From positions 434,001 through 498,000 of the forward strand of contig CAWBKK010000002.1 of NCBI GenBank assembly GCA_963789355.1: 64,000 nt of DNA, in the 5' to 3' direction. The DNA is from Gaiellasilicea sp963789355 (GTDB taxonomy: Bacteria; Actinomycetota; Thermoleophilia; Gaiellales; Gaiellaceae). The stretch's first letter is position 1. Each line of letters starts with the position of its first letter. The notes beneath the pieces are model-generated. The model was not told the DNA's origin and did not search any database. It was given only the letters and a program-made list of their open reading frames with translations. Shown here in pieces: positions 8,973-18,670 of the stretch. The translations under genes and the position numbers were made by a program.

Positions 8973-9617
8973 CTACGGCAAGAGCTTCGACTCGAGCTCG
9001 GCTGCCATGGTGCGCCGCCCGGCGAGCGCCTGCAGTACGAGCACGGTGTCCGCGACTGGCATGTCCTCGAGGTAGGCGTCGCGGCTCTCGAACGACTCGA
9101 GCACGGCCTCGACCGCGTCGGCGTAGCCGACCACATCCTCGGCTGCGATGAACGCGAGCGCGTCCGCGACCTCGTTCGGGAACGCCTCGTGGGTTCGCGC
9201 AAAGTCGGCGTGGACGCGCATCGGTTTCCACTCGCCGAGGACGCCGTGCGCGAGCGCCGCGGCGTACCGGCCGATCGGCGACTCGGACTGGCCCGCGCCC
9301 GCAGCCAGCGCCCAGCGGGCGTCGGCAGCAGCGCCGTCCCAGTCGCCGGCGAGCAGGCGTGACTTGATCGCGCCGATCGGCCGCCCCCAGCTCTCCGGCG
9401 GCGCGTGCTCCCAGCTCTCGCGGTAGCGCTCGGCCGCACGGGCGAACCACTCGCGTCCGTCCTCGCCCGACATCAGCTCGGCCAGGCCCGCCGCCCCGGC
9501 CGCGTTCCCCATCCGCGTCAGCTGCTTCTGGCGCGCGTCGGGATCGTCCGGCAGCCGTGCGGCGCCGTCCTCGTAGCGCGTCACCGCGGCCCTTCGGAGC
9601 TCGTTCCAGTCGGCCAC
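8973..9617 (-). CDS. TPR-like helical repeat protein, function unknown
   Basis: A 214-residue, Ala-rich, all-helical protein with degenerate tetratricopeptide-like pairs (for example WGRPIGAIKSRLLAGDWDGA). No signal peptide or enzyme motif is visible. It starts at GTG 9617, exactly 6 bases after a TATCCT hexamer, so it is probably leaderless. The divergent DEAH helicase promoter lies immediately upstream. I do not recognise a characterised family. Confidence 0.65.
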   Translation of the reverse strand: MADWNELRRAAVTRYEDGAARLPDDPDARQKQLTRMGNAAGAAGLAELMSGEDGREWFARAAERYRESWEHAPPESWGRPIGAIKSRLLAGDWDGAAADARWALAAGAGQSESPIGRYAAALAHGVLGEWKPMRVHADFARTHEAFPNEVADALAFIAAEDVVGYADAVEAVLESFESRDAYLEDMPVADTVLVLQALAGRRTMAAELESKLLP

Positions 9618-9634
9618 CCACGCAGGATAGGGCC

Positions 9635-9663
9635 TTACCGACGGCCGAAAGTTCGGCTATGCT
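9635..9663 (+). promoter_or_regulatory. sigma-70-type promoter for the helicase gene
   Basis: TTACCG (9635-9640) and TATGCT (9658-9663) are separated by 17 bases. A start near 9670 would give a leader of about 85 bases before the helicase ATG, unlike most promoters in this window, whose messages look leaderless. Inferred by eye only. Confidence 0.5.
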
Positions 9664-9753
9664 CCGAGGGCGCCGTTCGTCGGCTTCAGAGGGCAAAAGA
9701 GCACGAGCGCGCACTCCTGAGGAAAGCAGCACATCAGTCTTCGTGCTGCGCAG

Positions 9754-12294
9754 ATGTCAGAAGCGATACTGAACCCGACACTCACGTCGGACGCGTCCGG
9801 TGGCTTGACCGCTGACGCGCTCCGCGCGCAGGAGTGGGCTGGCGAGCCCCTCCTTCATCCCGGCGAGGATCCGGCGGAGTCGCTTGCGCCCGGAACTGCC
9901 CGCCGCGCCGCACTCGACGAAGCGCTCGCCGAGATCGAAGGCGGGCTGCGGACTCCTTCGTCCAGGTGGAAGGTTCGTTTCGGCCTCCTGATCGGGCTCG
10001 AGCGGGTGCTCAGCTCGAAGCCGCCGGCCACCGCCTCCGGCACCGAGCTGCGCAAGCACCAGATCGACGCGCTCGCCGGGATGCTGACCGAGCTGATCGC
10101 CGCGAACCAGCGGCAGGCCGAGGATCTGAACGGCAACGGCCACGCCGAGCCGGAGCTCGAGCCCGACGACGCCGAGGAAGAGGACGAGCTCGAGCCTGCC
10201 GACGAGGATGCCGCGGCCGAGGACGAGCCCGGGTTCACCGGCGAGGATCCAGGAGCGGTGCGCCGCTACCGCTTCCGCCACCCGACCGCGTCGGGCAAGA
10301 CGATCGCCGCCGCCGGCTTCGTCGAGGCGGCGCGGACGCTCGGGATTTTGATCCTGACCCACCGCCGCCTGCTCGTCACCCAGTTTCAGCGCGACCTGAC
10401 CACCGAGGGCTACGGCGACCGGTTCGTCGATGCGATCCTGCGCGACCAGACGGCGTCGCGCGAGGATCCGATCACGATCCAGACGTACGCCTGGTTCGCG
10501 CGGCACGCCGGCTCCGTCTCGCGCGAGGCGTACCAGCTCGTGATCTGCGACGAGGCCCACACGGCTCTCGGCGAGAAGACGAGCGCCGCGATCCGCAGCT
10601 TCTCGGAGCCGCTCTACATCGGGATGACCGCGACCGAGCAGCTGATCGCGAAGCAGGTCTCCGACGTCTTCCCGGCCTCGGTCGACGACCTCCCGCTGAC
10701 CGACGCGGCGCGTCGCGGGCTGATCGCGCCACTCCGCTGCCTCCGGGTCCCGCCCGCAGCCGCGATCAATGCAGTCCCGATCGTGGGCGGCGACTTCGAG
10801 GAGCGGGCGCTGGCCGCCGCACTCGACCACCAGGCCCTGAACCAGGCCGCCGCGAGCCTCTACCGCGAGCGGTTCGACTCGACGCCTGGGATCGTCTACG
10901 CCGCCGGCGTCGACCATGCCTACAACCTGGCGCAGGAGTTCCGTGCTGCCGGCCTGAAGGCGGAGGCGGTCTCGGGCCGAACGCCGCCGGTCAAGCTCGC
11001 CGAGACGCTCGCCGCCTACGAGCGCGGGGACATCAACGTCCTGATCAACGCGATGCTGCTCGCCGAGGGCTGGAACTCGCCGCGCGCGACCGTCTGCATG
11101 CACCTCGCCCCGACGGCCTCCAAGCGCGTCTACCAGCAGCGGATCGGCCGGATCATGCGGACGCACCCGCGCAAGGAGGCCGGCATCGTCGTCGACTTCA
11201 CGCCGAAGTCGGCCACGCACAACGACCGCGTCGTCTCGCTCCACTCGCTGCTCGAGTCCGACTTCTACCGCGAGGGAGCGCGCGTGACGCCTGCGCCGCG
11301 GCGCCGCGTCCAGCGCCGCGCCCGCCGCCGTCTCTCGCCGGCGCCGTGGCTCGTCCCGGTCACCGCGGACGTCGCCCGGCGGCTGGCGGTGATCCAGCGC
11401 GAGTGGCAGCGGATCGATCCGAAGTTCCTCGACGAGGACGAGCAGCGCTACTGGGCGACGATCGCGGGCCGCCAGATCCGCTTCGACCAGCGGGCCGAGT
11501 TCGCGAAGAAGTTCGCCGAGGCGCGCGCGTCGAAGCCGGCGCTCGAGACGTTCCTCTCGGTCTGCGCGGCCGAGAACCCGAACCGGCGCCTCCGGATGAC
11601 CGCGTTGCAGGACCGTGTCTCGATGATCGTCGAGCGCGCCGATTTCGACGACCTCGTCACCCTGGTCGGTCAGGCGCCGCCCTGGGAGAAGGATCGCGCC
11701 GCCGGCGTCCGGATCCTCCTGCGCGCGATCGGCGAGGGGAAGGCGAACGCGCCCGACCAGATCCTCCAGCGCTGGACCTGGAAGCTCGCGAAGACGACCC
11801 GGAAGGTGCAGGACCGCCGCGCGAGCGCCGAGTTCCCCGAAGCCAAGCGGCTGCTCGGCGCCGTCGCCAACTCGCGCGGGCACCGGCACGAGGAGAACGT
11901 GCACAAGCTGATCCAGGTGGCGAAGGCGCTGCCGCTCGACGTCGGCGCAGCACTGCTCGCGTCCTCCGAGGGCTATACGCCGCGCGCCAACAACGCGCTC
12001 GACCGGGCCCGCGAGGAGATCGGCGAGATCAAGGAGATCGCGAACGCGCTCGCGGACAACCTGCCGACGCCGAAGACGCCGTCGCGGAAGTCACGGCGGC
12101 GGAAGCGGAAGAAGAAGCCCGGCGACGGTCAGGCGCAGCCGGCCGGCGAGGGCTCGGCCACGTCCAACGGCGGCGCACCCGCCGAGGGCGCCGACGGGAA
12201 GCCGAAGCCGAAGCCGCGGCGCCGGCGACGGCGTAAGCCCGCCGGCTCGGCGGAGAGCCGCGCGTCCGTGCCCGAACCGCCCGCGCCCGAGTAG
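9754..12294 (+). CDS. DEAD/DEAH-box superfamily 2 helicase with acidic insert and basic tail
   Basis: An 846-residue SF2 helicase. Motif I is PTASGKT, motif II DEAH, motif III MTAT and motif VI QQRIGRIMR. LRKHQIDAL before motif I acts like the Q-motif region, but about 40 acidic residues (Glu/Asp-rich, near residues 128-165) are inserted between it and motif I. After the helicase core comes an Arg-rich segment, a helical region of about 250 residues, and a Lys/Arg-rich C-terminal tail (residues about 775-835). The overall plan resembles helicases acting on RNA or on branched DNA; substrate unknown. The DipZ-like gene begins 13 bases after its stop. Confidence 0.85.
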   Translation: MSEAILNPTLTSDASGGLTADALRAQEWAGEPLLHPGEDPAESLAPGTARRAALDEALAEIEGGLRTPSSRWKVRFGLLIGLERVLSSKPPATASGTELRKHQIDALAGMLTELIAANQRQAEDLNGNGHAEPELEPDDAEEEDELEPADEDAAAEDEPGFTGEDPGAVRRYRFRHPTASGKTIAAAGFVEAARTLGILILTHRRLLVTQFQRDLTTEGYGDRFVDAILRDQTASREDPITIQTYAWFARHAGSVSREAYQLVICDEAHTALGEKTSAAIRSFSEPLYIGMTATEQLIAKQVSDVFPASVDDLPLTDAARRGLIAPLRCLRVPPAAAINAVPIVGGDFEERALAAALDHQALNQAAASLYRERFDSTPGIVYAAGVDHAYNLAQEFRAAGLKAEAVSGRTPPVKLAETLAAYERGDINVLINAMLLAEGWNSPRATVCMHLAPTASKRVYQQRIGRIMRTHPRKEAGIVVDFTPKSATHNDRVVSLHSLLESDFYREGARVTPAPRRRVQRRARRRLSPAPWLVPVTADVARRLAVIQREWQRIDPKFLDEDEQRYWATIAGRQIRFDQRAEFAKKFAEARASKPALETFLSVCAAENPNRRLRMTALQDRVSMIVERADFDDLVTLVGQAPPWEKDRAAGVRILLRAIGEGKANAPDQILQRWTWKLAKTTRKVQDRRASAEFPEAKRLLGAVANSRGHRHEENVHKLIQVAKALPLDVGAALLASSEGYTPRANNALDRAREEIGEIKEIANALADNLPTPKTPSRKSRRRKRKKKPGDGQAQPAGEGSATSNGGAPAEGADGKPKPKPRRRRRRKPAGSAESRASVPEPPAPE

Positions 12295-12307
12295 CGAAGA
12301 ACGGACG

Positions 12308-13933
12308 ATGCTCCTCCTGCTCGCGATCGGGTTCGTCGCGGGTGTCGTCACGGCGCTCTCCCCGTGCGTCCTGCCCGTCCTGCCGATCGTGCTCGCGGGC
12401 GGCGCAACCGGCCGCCGGCCACTCGCGATCGTCGCAGGGATCGTCGTCAGCTTCACCGTCTTCACCCTGTTCGCGGCCTGGTTGCTCGATCTCCTCGGCC
12501 TGCCCGACGACCTGCTGCGGAACCTCGCGATCGGGCTCCTCTTCCTCGTTGCGGTCTCGCTGCTCGTGCCGCAGGTCGCCGAGTGGCTCGCGCGGCCGCT
12601 GCAGTTCCTGACGCGACGGAGCGGGGGCGACAAGGGCGGCGGCTTCCTGCTCGGAGCGAGCCTCGGCCTCGTCTTCGTGCCCTGCGCCGGCCCGGTGCTC
12701 GCGGCCGTCACCGTGATCGCGGCCCGCCGCGACGTCGGTTTCGACAGCGTCCTGCTCACGCTCTCCTACGCGGCCGGCGCGGCCGTGCCGATGCTCGCGA
12801 TCGCGTTCGCCGGCGCCCGCGCTGCCCGCGCGTTCCGCGCCAACGCCGTCACCGTCCGCCGCGTCTCCGGCGTGCTCGTGGCCGCGGCCGCACTCGCGAT
12901 CGCATTCGGCCTCGACAGGAAGCTCCAGACGGCGCTGCCCGGCTACACGGAGTCGCTCCAGGAGCGCTTCGAGCGCTCGAGCGCCGCTCAGCGCGAGTTG
13001 CGGGAGCTGACGGGCGGCCGCGATCCCGAGGCGATCGGCGCTGCGACGGACGAGCTCGAGAACTACGGCCCGGCGCCCGAGTTCAGCGGGATCGTGAGCT
13101 GGCTGAACACCGAGCCGCTGACGCTCGCGGGCCTGCGCGGCAGGGTCGTCCTGATCGACTTCTGGACGTACTCGTGCATCAACTGCCTGCGCACCCTGCC
13201 GTACATCCGGGAGTGGGACGAGCGCTATCGCGAGGCCGGGCTGACGATCGTCGGGGTGCATTCGCCCGAGTTCGCATTCGAACGGGTCGAGTCGAACGTC
13301 CGCGAGAACGTGCGCAAGCTCGAGCTCGAGTACCCGGTCGCGCTCGACAACGACTTTGGCGACGTGGGGTGCGTGGCGCAACCAGTACTGGCCCGCGAAG
13401 TACCTGATCGACCGGAGCGGCCACGTCCGCTACTTCCACTTCGGCGAGGGCGACTACGCCGAGACCGAGGAGGCGATCAGGACGCTGATCGGCGACAACG
13501 CACCGCCTGCCTCCAAGCTTGCCGACGAGAGCCCGAGCGGGCTGGTGACGCCGGAGAGCTACCTCGGCTACGAGCGTCTCGCCCGCAACGCCGGCGATCC
13601 GGTCGTCGAGGACGAGTCGCACGCCTACACCTTCCCACGGGGGCTCGCCGAGAACGAGCTTGCGTTCAGCGGGATCTGGACCGTGGAGGACGAGCGGGCG
13701 GTGGCGGGACTGAGCGCCGCGCCTCCGGCTCCAGTACCGCGCCCGCGACGTCTACCTCGTGCTCACGGGAACGGGCACCGTCGAGGTGCTCGTCGACGGG
13801 AAGCCGGAACGGAAGCGTACGAGTCCGCGGCGACAGGCTCTACACGCTCGTCGAGCGGCCGCGGATCGGCGACCACCTGCTCGAGCTGCGCTTCACGCCG
13901 GGCGTCGCGGCCTACGCCTTCACGTTCGGTTAG
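12308..13933 (+). CDS. DipZ-like protein: CcdA/DsbD membrane domain plus thioredoxin domain (frameshifted)
   Basis: The N-terminal half is a CcdA-type disulfide reductant carrier (ALSPCVLPVLPIVLAGG and VFVPCAGPVLA hold the two redox cysteines) with about six membrane segments. A periplasmic TlpA-like thioredoxin domain follows, with redox motif CINC in WTYSCINCLRTLPY, then a beta-rich C-terminal domain as in mycobacterial DipZ. It would pass reducing power across the membrane. Three single-base insertions, near 13361, 13716 and 13815, split the frame; removing them gives about 540 continuous residues ending at TAG 13931-13933. All three lie between a codon's third base and the next codon. Confidence 0.85.
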   Translation: MLLLLAIGFVAGVVTALSPCVLPVLPIVLAGGATGRRPLAIVAGIVVSFTVFTLFAAWLLDLLGLPDDLLRNLAIGLLFLVAVSLLVPQVAEWLARPLQFLTRRSGGDKGGGFLLGASLGLVFVPCAGPVLAAVTVIAARRDVGFDSVLLTLSYAAGAAVPMLAIAFAGARAARAFRANAVTVRRVSGVLVAAAALAIAFGLDRKLQTALPGYTESLQERFERSSAAQRELRELTGGRDPEAIGAATDELENYGPAPEFSGIVSWLNTEPLTLAGLRGRVVLIDFWTYSCINCLRTLPYIREWDERYREAGLTIVGVHSPEFAFERVESNVRENVRKLELEYPVALDNDFGDVGCVAQPVLAREVPDRPERPRPLLPLRRGRLRRDRGGDQDADRRQRTACLQACRREPERAGDAGELPRLRASRPQRRRSGRRGRVARLHLPTGARRERACVQRDLDRGGRAGGGGTERRASGSSTAPATSTSCSRERAPSRCSSTGSRNGSVRVRGDRLYTLVERPRIGDHLLELRFTPGVAAYAFTFG

Positions 13934-13943
13934 GGTCGCGGCC

Positions 13944-14973
13944 GTGTACGTCCGCGGCGTCCCAGCGCTACGAGCAGATGCAGTACCGCCGCAGCGGCCG
14001 CAGCGGACTGCAGCTGCCGGCCATCTCGCTCGGGCTCTGGAACAACTTCGGCGACGACCGCCCGCTCGAGACGGCCGCGCGATCCTCCGTCGCGCCTTCG
14101 ACCTCGGCGATCACCCACTTCGACCTCGCGAACAACTACGGGCCGCCGTACGGGTCGGCCGAGAAGAACTTCGGCCGCCTCTTCCGCGAGGACTTCGGCC
14201 CCTACCGCGACGAGCTCGCTGCTCTCGACCAAGGCCGGCTACGACATGTGGCCCGGCCCGTACGGCGAATGGGGCTCGCGCAAGTACGTGCTCGCGAGCC
14301 TCGACCAGTCGCTTGCGCGGATGCGGGTCGACTACGTCGACATCTTCTACTCGCACCGGTTCGATCCCGAGACGCCGCTCGAGGAGACGATGGGCGCACT
14401 CGACACGGCGGTCCGGCAGGGGAAGGCGCTCTACGCCGGGATCTCCTCCTACTCGGCGGAGAAGACGCGCGAGGCGGCCGCGATCATGCGCGCACTCGGG
14501 ACGCCGCTCCTGATCCACCAGCCGTCGTACTCGATGCTGAACCGCTGGATCGAGCCCGAGCTGCTGGACGTGCTCGAGGACGAGGGCATCGGCTGCATCG
14601 CCTTCTCGCCGCTCGCGCAGGGGCTCCTCACCGACCGGTATCTGAACGGGATCCCGGAGGGCTCGCGCGCGAGCCGCAACCTCTCGCTCTCGCCCGACCA
14701 GCTGAACGAGCAGACGCTGGGCGAAGGTGCAGGGCGCTGAACGAGATCGCGCAGCGCCGCGGCCAGACGCTGGCGCAGATGGCGCTCGCGTGGATCCTGC
14801 GCGACGCCAGCGCGTCACCTCGGCGCTCGATCGGCGCCAGCAGCGTCGCGCAGCTCGAGGCGAACGTCGCGGCGCTCGACAAACTCGACTTCGCCGACGA
14901 GGAGCTCGACGAGATCGACCAGTACGCGACCGAGGCCGACATCAACCTCTGGGCGCGCTCGAGCGGGGAGTAG
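13944..14973 (+). CDS. aldo/keto reductase, YghZ-like (frameshifted)
   Basis: About 341 residues after correction. It matches the L-glyceraldehyde 3-phosphate reductase (YghZ/Kv-beta) branch: SGLQLPAISLGLWNNFGDD, HFDLANNYGPPYG with the catalytic tyrosine, YSHRFD, and the C-terminal LAWILRD and GASSVAQLEANV cofactor region. These enzymes reduce aldehydes and methylglyoxal with NADPH. Eight single-base indels (six gained, two lost) at codon boundaries break it. Start GTG 13944 is 7 bases after TAGGGT, a hexamer that contains the stop of the preceding gene, so it may be leaderless. Its 3' end overlaps the ROK gene on the other strand. Confidence 0.82.
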
Positions 14974-16155
14974 CGCGTAGGCACGGACCGAGCGACGGTT
15001 CGCGAAGACGTTGTCGACCGCCGAGCGGAGGCCGACCGCGAGCGCGCCCGTCAGGACCGCCGCGTCGCCGAGGCTCGACACCTCGACGCGCGGGGGATAC
15101 GGTAGCCAGCGGGTGAGGAGGTCCCGGATCGGGTCGAGCAGGAGGTCGGCGTTGACGCCGATGCCGCCGCCGAGGACGACGAGCGCGATGTCCGTCACGG
15201 CCGAGATCGGCGCGATGTGAAGCGCGATCCGGCGCGCCTCCTCCTCGACGACCGCCCGCGCGACCTCGTCGCCGTCGCGCGCCGCCGCGAAGATCCCGCG
15301 GACGTCGTACGGTGGCGCGGAGCCGTCGTGGCGTCGCCGTTGCTCGGCCGCGAGCCGCTCGGCGAGCGCCGAGATCGCGGACGCGCACGGGTCGATCTCC
15401 TCGTCGCGCCCGGCCGCGACGAGGTCGACCTCGCCGGCGGCGCCGTGACGGCCCCGGTGCAGCTCGCCGCGCAGGACGAGGCCCGGCGCCGAGGCCGGTG
15501 CCGACGGAGAGGAAGACGAAGTCCTCGACGCCGCGCGCCATCCCGCGCCAGCGCTCGCCGACCGCCGCGAGGTTGATGTCGTTCTCGACGGTCACCGGCA
15601 GCTCGAGCCGCGTCGCGCAGGTCGCTCGCCCAGTCGCGGCCCTCGAGGCCGGGGACGTTCGTCGCGAGCGTCAGCCGGCCGGTGTCGGCGTCGACGACGC
15701 CCGGGCACGCCGACGACGGCGCCGTCGATCCGGTCGGCGGGCAGCCCGCTCGCCTCGGCGAGCGAGACGCGGAGGCCGGCGATCGCGTCGATCGCCCCCT
15801 CGGCGTCGGCGCCGTCGAGCTCGACGTCCTGCCGCGCGCGGATCTCGCCGCGCAGGTCGCAGATCGCGCCGCGCAGGAAGCGCGCGCCGAGGTCGAGCCC
15901 GAGCACGAGCCCCGCCTCGGGAACGACCTCGAAGAAGGTGGCGCCGTAGGTCGGCCGGCCCGGGTCGGGCTCGGTCTCGCGCACGAGGCCGGCGTCGAGG
16001 AGCGACTGGAGCGCGAGCGAGACGGTCGGCTTCGAGATCCCGGCCCGGCGCGAGATCTCGGCGCGCGAGATCGGCGCGCCGGAGCGGATCGCGTCGAGCA
16101 CGGTGCGCTCGTTCAGGTCCTTGAGCAGCGGCGGGATTGCGGCGCTGCGAGCCAT
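14942..16155 (-). CDS. ROK-family transcriptional repressor (frameshifted)
   Basis: The N-terminal winged helix (ISRAEISRRAGISKPTVSLAL, residues about 28-48) precedes a ROK sugar-kinase-like domain with VLGLDLGARFLRGAICDL, the effector region ENDINLAAVGE, and VVLGGGIGVNADLLL. ROK repressors sense a sugar or sugar phosphate. It is divergent from the amino-sugar operon and almost certainly controls it. Three single-base insertions, near 15710, 15609 and 15500, are needed for one frame. The true stop is uncertain: 14942 needs one more lost base, otherwise the frame runs to 14815. Start ATG 16155. Confidence 0.82.
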
Positions 16156-16161
16156 CGTGGA

Positions 16162-16174
16162 AGTGAACCTTACT
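16162..16174. promoter_or_regulatory. ROK operator candidate 1 (ROK side)
   Basis: AGTGAACCTTACT is an imperfect palindrome (AGT...ACT arms) lying 6-19 bases upstream of the ROK start and covering its probable -10 (TAAGGT on the minus strand). It matches the second site 84 bases away at 10 of 13 positions, fitting autoregulation. Confidence 0.55.
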
Positions 16175-16245
16175 CGTTTTGCCCGCCGAACGGGAAATTT
16201 CGCCGAGACCTTGACTTCCGCGGCCGAGAGGTGCAGAGTCACGTC

Positions 16246-16258
16246 AGTAAACTTAACT
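16246..16258. promoter_or_regulatory. ROK operator candidate 2 (operon side)
   Basis: AGTAAACTTAACT, extended on the right to ACTAA, has the TTAGT/ACTAA-like arms seen in XylR/ROK operators. It covers a TAAACT hexamer (16248-16253) that can be the -10 of the operon, about 50 bases before the binding-protein ATG. Its centre is 84 bp (about eight helical turns) from site 1. Confidence 0.55.
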
Positions 16259-16305
16259 AACAGGTCGCCGGAGCGATCTCTCCGCCGGCGACCAGGGGAG
16301 GTCAG

Positions 16306-17655
16306 ATGAAACGCGTAGCGACGGCAGTCATCCTGCTCGCCTCGCTCGTGCTCGGCACGGCGGCTTCCGCAGATGTGCCGAGACGCCACGTCGGCCGCCC
16401 TGCCGCGAAGGCCGCGCCACGACGACGCTGACCGTGTGGGTCGGGTGGAGCGCCCGCGAGCTGAACGAGTTCAAGAAGGTCGTGGCCGAGTACGACCGCA
16501 AGACCGCGGCCGTGCGAGGTCAAGGTCGTCGGCGGCATCAACGACGACAAGATCATCGCCGCGCTCCGCGGCGGCAACGCGCCCGACGTCGTCAGCTCGT
16601 TCACGTCGGCGAACGTCGGCATCTACTGCCCGTCCGGCGGCTGGATCGACCTCGACTCCGTACCTGAAGCGGGACGGGATCAGCACGAGCATCTTCCCGG
16701 CGGCGACGATGTACTACACCCAGTACGAGGGCAAGCGCTGCGCGCTGCCGCTGCTCGCCGACGTGTACGGCTTCTACTACAACAAGGCGATGTTCAAGGC
16801 GGCCGGGCTGAAGCGGCCCGCCGAAGACGCTCGCGCGAGCTGACGACGTACGCGAAGAAGCTGACGACGAAGAACGCCGACGGCTCGCTGAAGGTCGTCG
16901 GCTACAACCCGTTCTTCGGCTTCTACCAGAACACCGCCGGCGCCTATCAGCCGCTCGTGAACGCGCAAGTGGTTCGACGCGCAACGGCAAGTCGACCCTC
17001 GGCACGGACCCGCGTGGCCGAAGCTGCTCCGCTGGCAGAAGAGCCTCGATCGACTACTACGGGCACAAGAACCTCGTCAAGTGGAACGCGGGCGCGGGCG
17101 ACGAGTTCTCCGCCTCGCACGCGTTCGAGACCGGGCAAGCTCGCGATGATGATCGACGGCGAGTGGCGCGTCGCGTTCATCGCCGCCGAGCATCCCGAGC
17201 TGCAAGTACGGCACCGCGCCGATGCCGGTCGACGGCGTCGCAGCCGCTCGGCTCTACGGCTCCGGCTACATCAACGGCACGATCATCGGCATCCCGAAGA
17301 ACGCGCAAGAACAAGGACGCGTCCTGGGCGCTCGTCGAAGTACCTGACGACGAACAACCACGCGCTCGCGCAGTTCTCGAACGGGATCCGCAACGTCCCC
17401 TCGACGAAGGCCGCGGCCAAGTCGAAGGAGCTGAAGCCGGACGCCGAACTTCGCGACGTTCACGAAGATCTTCGCGAACCCGAAGTCGCAGACGACGCCG
17501 ATCACGTCGGCCGGGCTCGGCCTACCTCGACACGTTCGCGAACTTCCTCGCGAAGTGGCAGTCGGGCAAGGTCAGCAACCTGCAGAAGGGCCTGCAGGAC
17601 GTGGACAAGCAGATCGACGCCAAGCTCAAGCAGTCGGGCGGCGGCGTTCCCGTGA
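16306..17655 (+). CDS. sugar ABC transporter substrate-binding protein (heavily frameshifted)
   Basis: First gene of the operon, with a good ribosome site (GGGGAGG) before ATG 16306. It has a signal peptide (VILLASLVLGTAASA) without lipobox cysteine, then a family-1 binding protein: TLTVWVGWSARELNEFKKVV, PDVVSSFTSANVG, KLAMMIDGEWRVAF and GIPKNAKNKDASW. About 16 inserted bases and one lost base (for example 16515, 16660, 16966, 16982, 17048, 17136, 17203, 17306, 17337, 17446, 17519) split it; removing them gives 444 residues to TGA 17653-17655. Nearly all indels fall between codons. The ligand is probably an amino-sugar glycoside, judging by the neighbours. Confidence 0.85.
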
Positions 17656-18670
17656 TCGACACGCCGGCAGCCGGGGCGGAATCCGCCGCCCCGGCTTTCC
17701 CGGCGCTCGACCGCCGGCGGGCCAAGCGGCGGGCGGCCTGGCGCCGCCGCGGCCTCGTGCTTCGCCTTCATGAGCCCCTGGCTCGTCGGCTTCTCCGTCT
17801 TCATCGGCTATCCGCTCGTGTACAGCGCCTACCTCTCGCTCCACTCCTACGACCTGCTCAACCCGCCGCGCTGGGTCGGGCTCGCGAACTACCGCTACCT
17901 GCTTCAGGGACGACCCCGAGATCTGGCACCGCGGTCAGGAACACGCTCTGGCTGATCGGGATCGCCGTGCCGCTGCAGGTGCTGTTCGCGTTCGGGATCG
18001 CGCTGATGCTGACCCGCGCGCGCACCGGCGCCGGCGTCTTCCGCACGATCTTCTACCTGCCCGCGCTGGCGCCGCCGGTCGCGGCGACGCTCGGCTTCGT
18101 CTACCTGCTGAACCCGGCGACCGGCCCGCGTCAACATCGGCCTCGAGAAGCTCGGGATCGAAGGGCCGCTCTGGTTCAACGCGCCGGAGTGGTCGAAGCC
18201 GTCGCTGACGCTGCTCGCGATGTGGGGCGTCGGCAACATCATGATCATCTTCCTGGCCGCGATCCTCGACGTGCCGAAGCACCTGCACGAGTCGGCCGAG
18301 CTCGACGGCGCGAACGCGTTCCAGCGGCTGCGCTGGGTGACGCTGCCGACGATCAGCCCGGTGATCCTCTTCGCGGTCGTCCTCGGCGTGATCCAGGCGC
18401 TCCAGTACTTCACGCAGGCGTACGTCGCCGCGTCGATCGCCGCCGGCCAGGCGTCGCAGGCGGGCACGGTCAGCACGCTCGAGCAGGGCTACCCGGAGGG
18501 CTCGACGCTCTTCTATCCCGTGCTCCTCTACTACCACGGCTTCCGCTTCTTCAACATGGGCTACGCCTCGGCGATGGCGATGCTGCTGCTCGCCGTCGCG
18601 TTCGCGGTGACGCTCGCTGATCGTCCGGAACTCGCGCCGCTGGGTGCACTACTCGGGAGCCGTGCGATGA
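17652..18670 (+). CDS. sugar ABC transporter permease, MalF-like (frameshifted)
   Basis: An inner-membrane permease with about six segments (MSPWLVGFSVFIGYPLVYSA at the first; VLFAFGIALMLTR; FRTIFYLPALAPPVAATLGF). The EAA loop that docks the ATPase is ESAELDGANAFQRLRWVTLP. GTG 17652 is chosen because it overlaps the preceding TGA by 4 bases, as elsewhere in this operon, and stays in frame with the basic N-terminus RRAKRRAAWRRRG; a shorter form from ATG 17770 is possible. Five inserted bases must be removed to give 337 residues. Confidence 0.8.
17670..17695 (+). other. stem-loop at the start of the permease gene
   Basis: A 10-bp GC-rich stem (17670-17679 with 17686-17695) closes a 6-base loop, 15 bases after the binding-protein stop and followed by TTT. 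Such hairpins after a binding-protein gene often stabilise its mRNA or reduce read-through. If the permease starts at GTG 17652 the hairpin lies inside its coding sequence. Confidence 0.5.
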
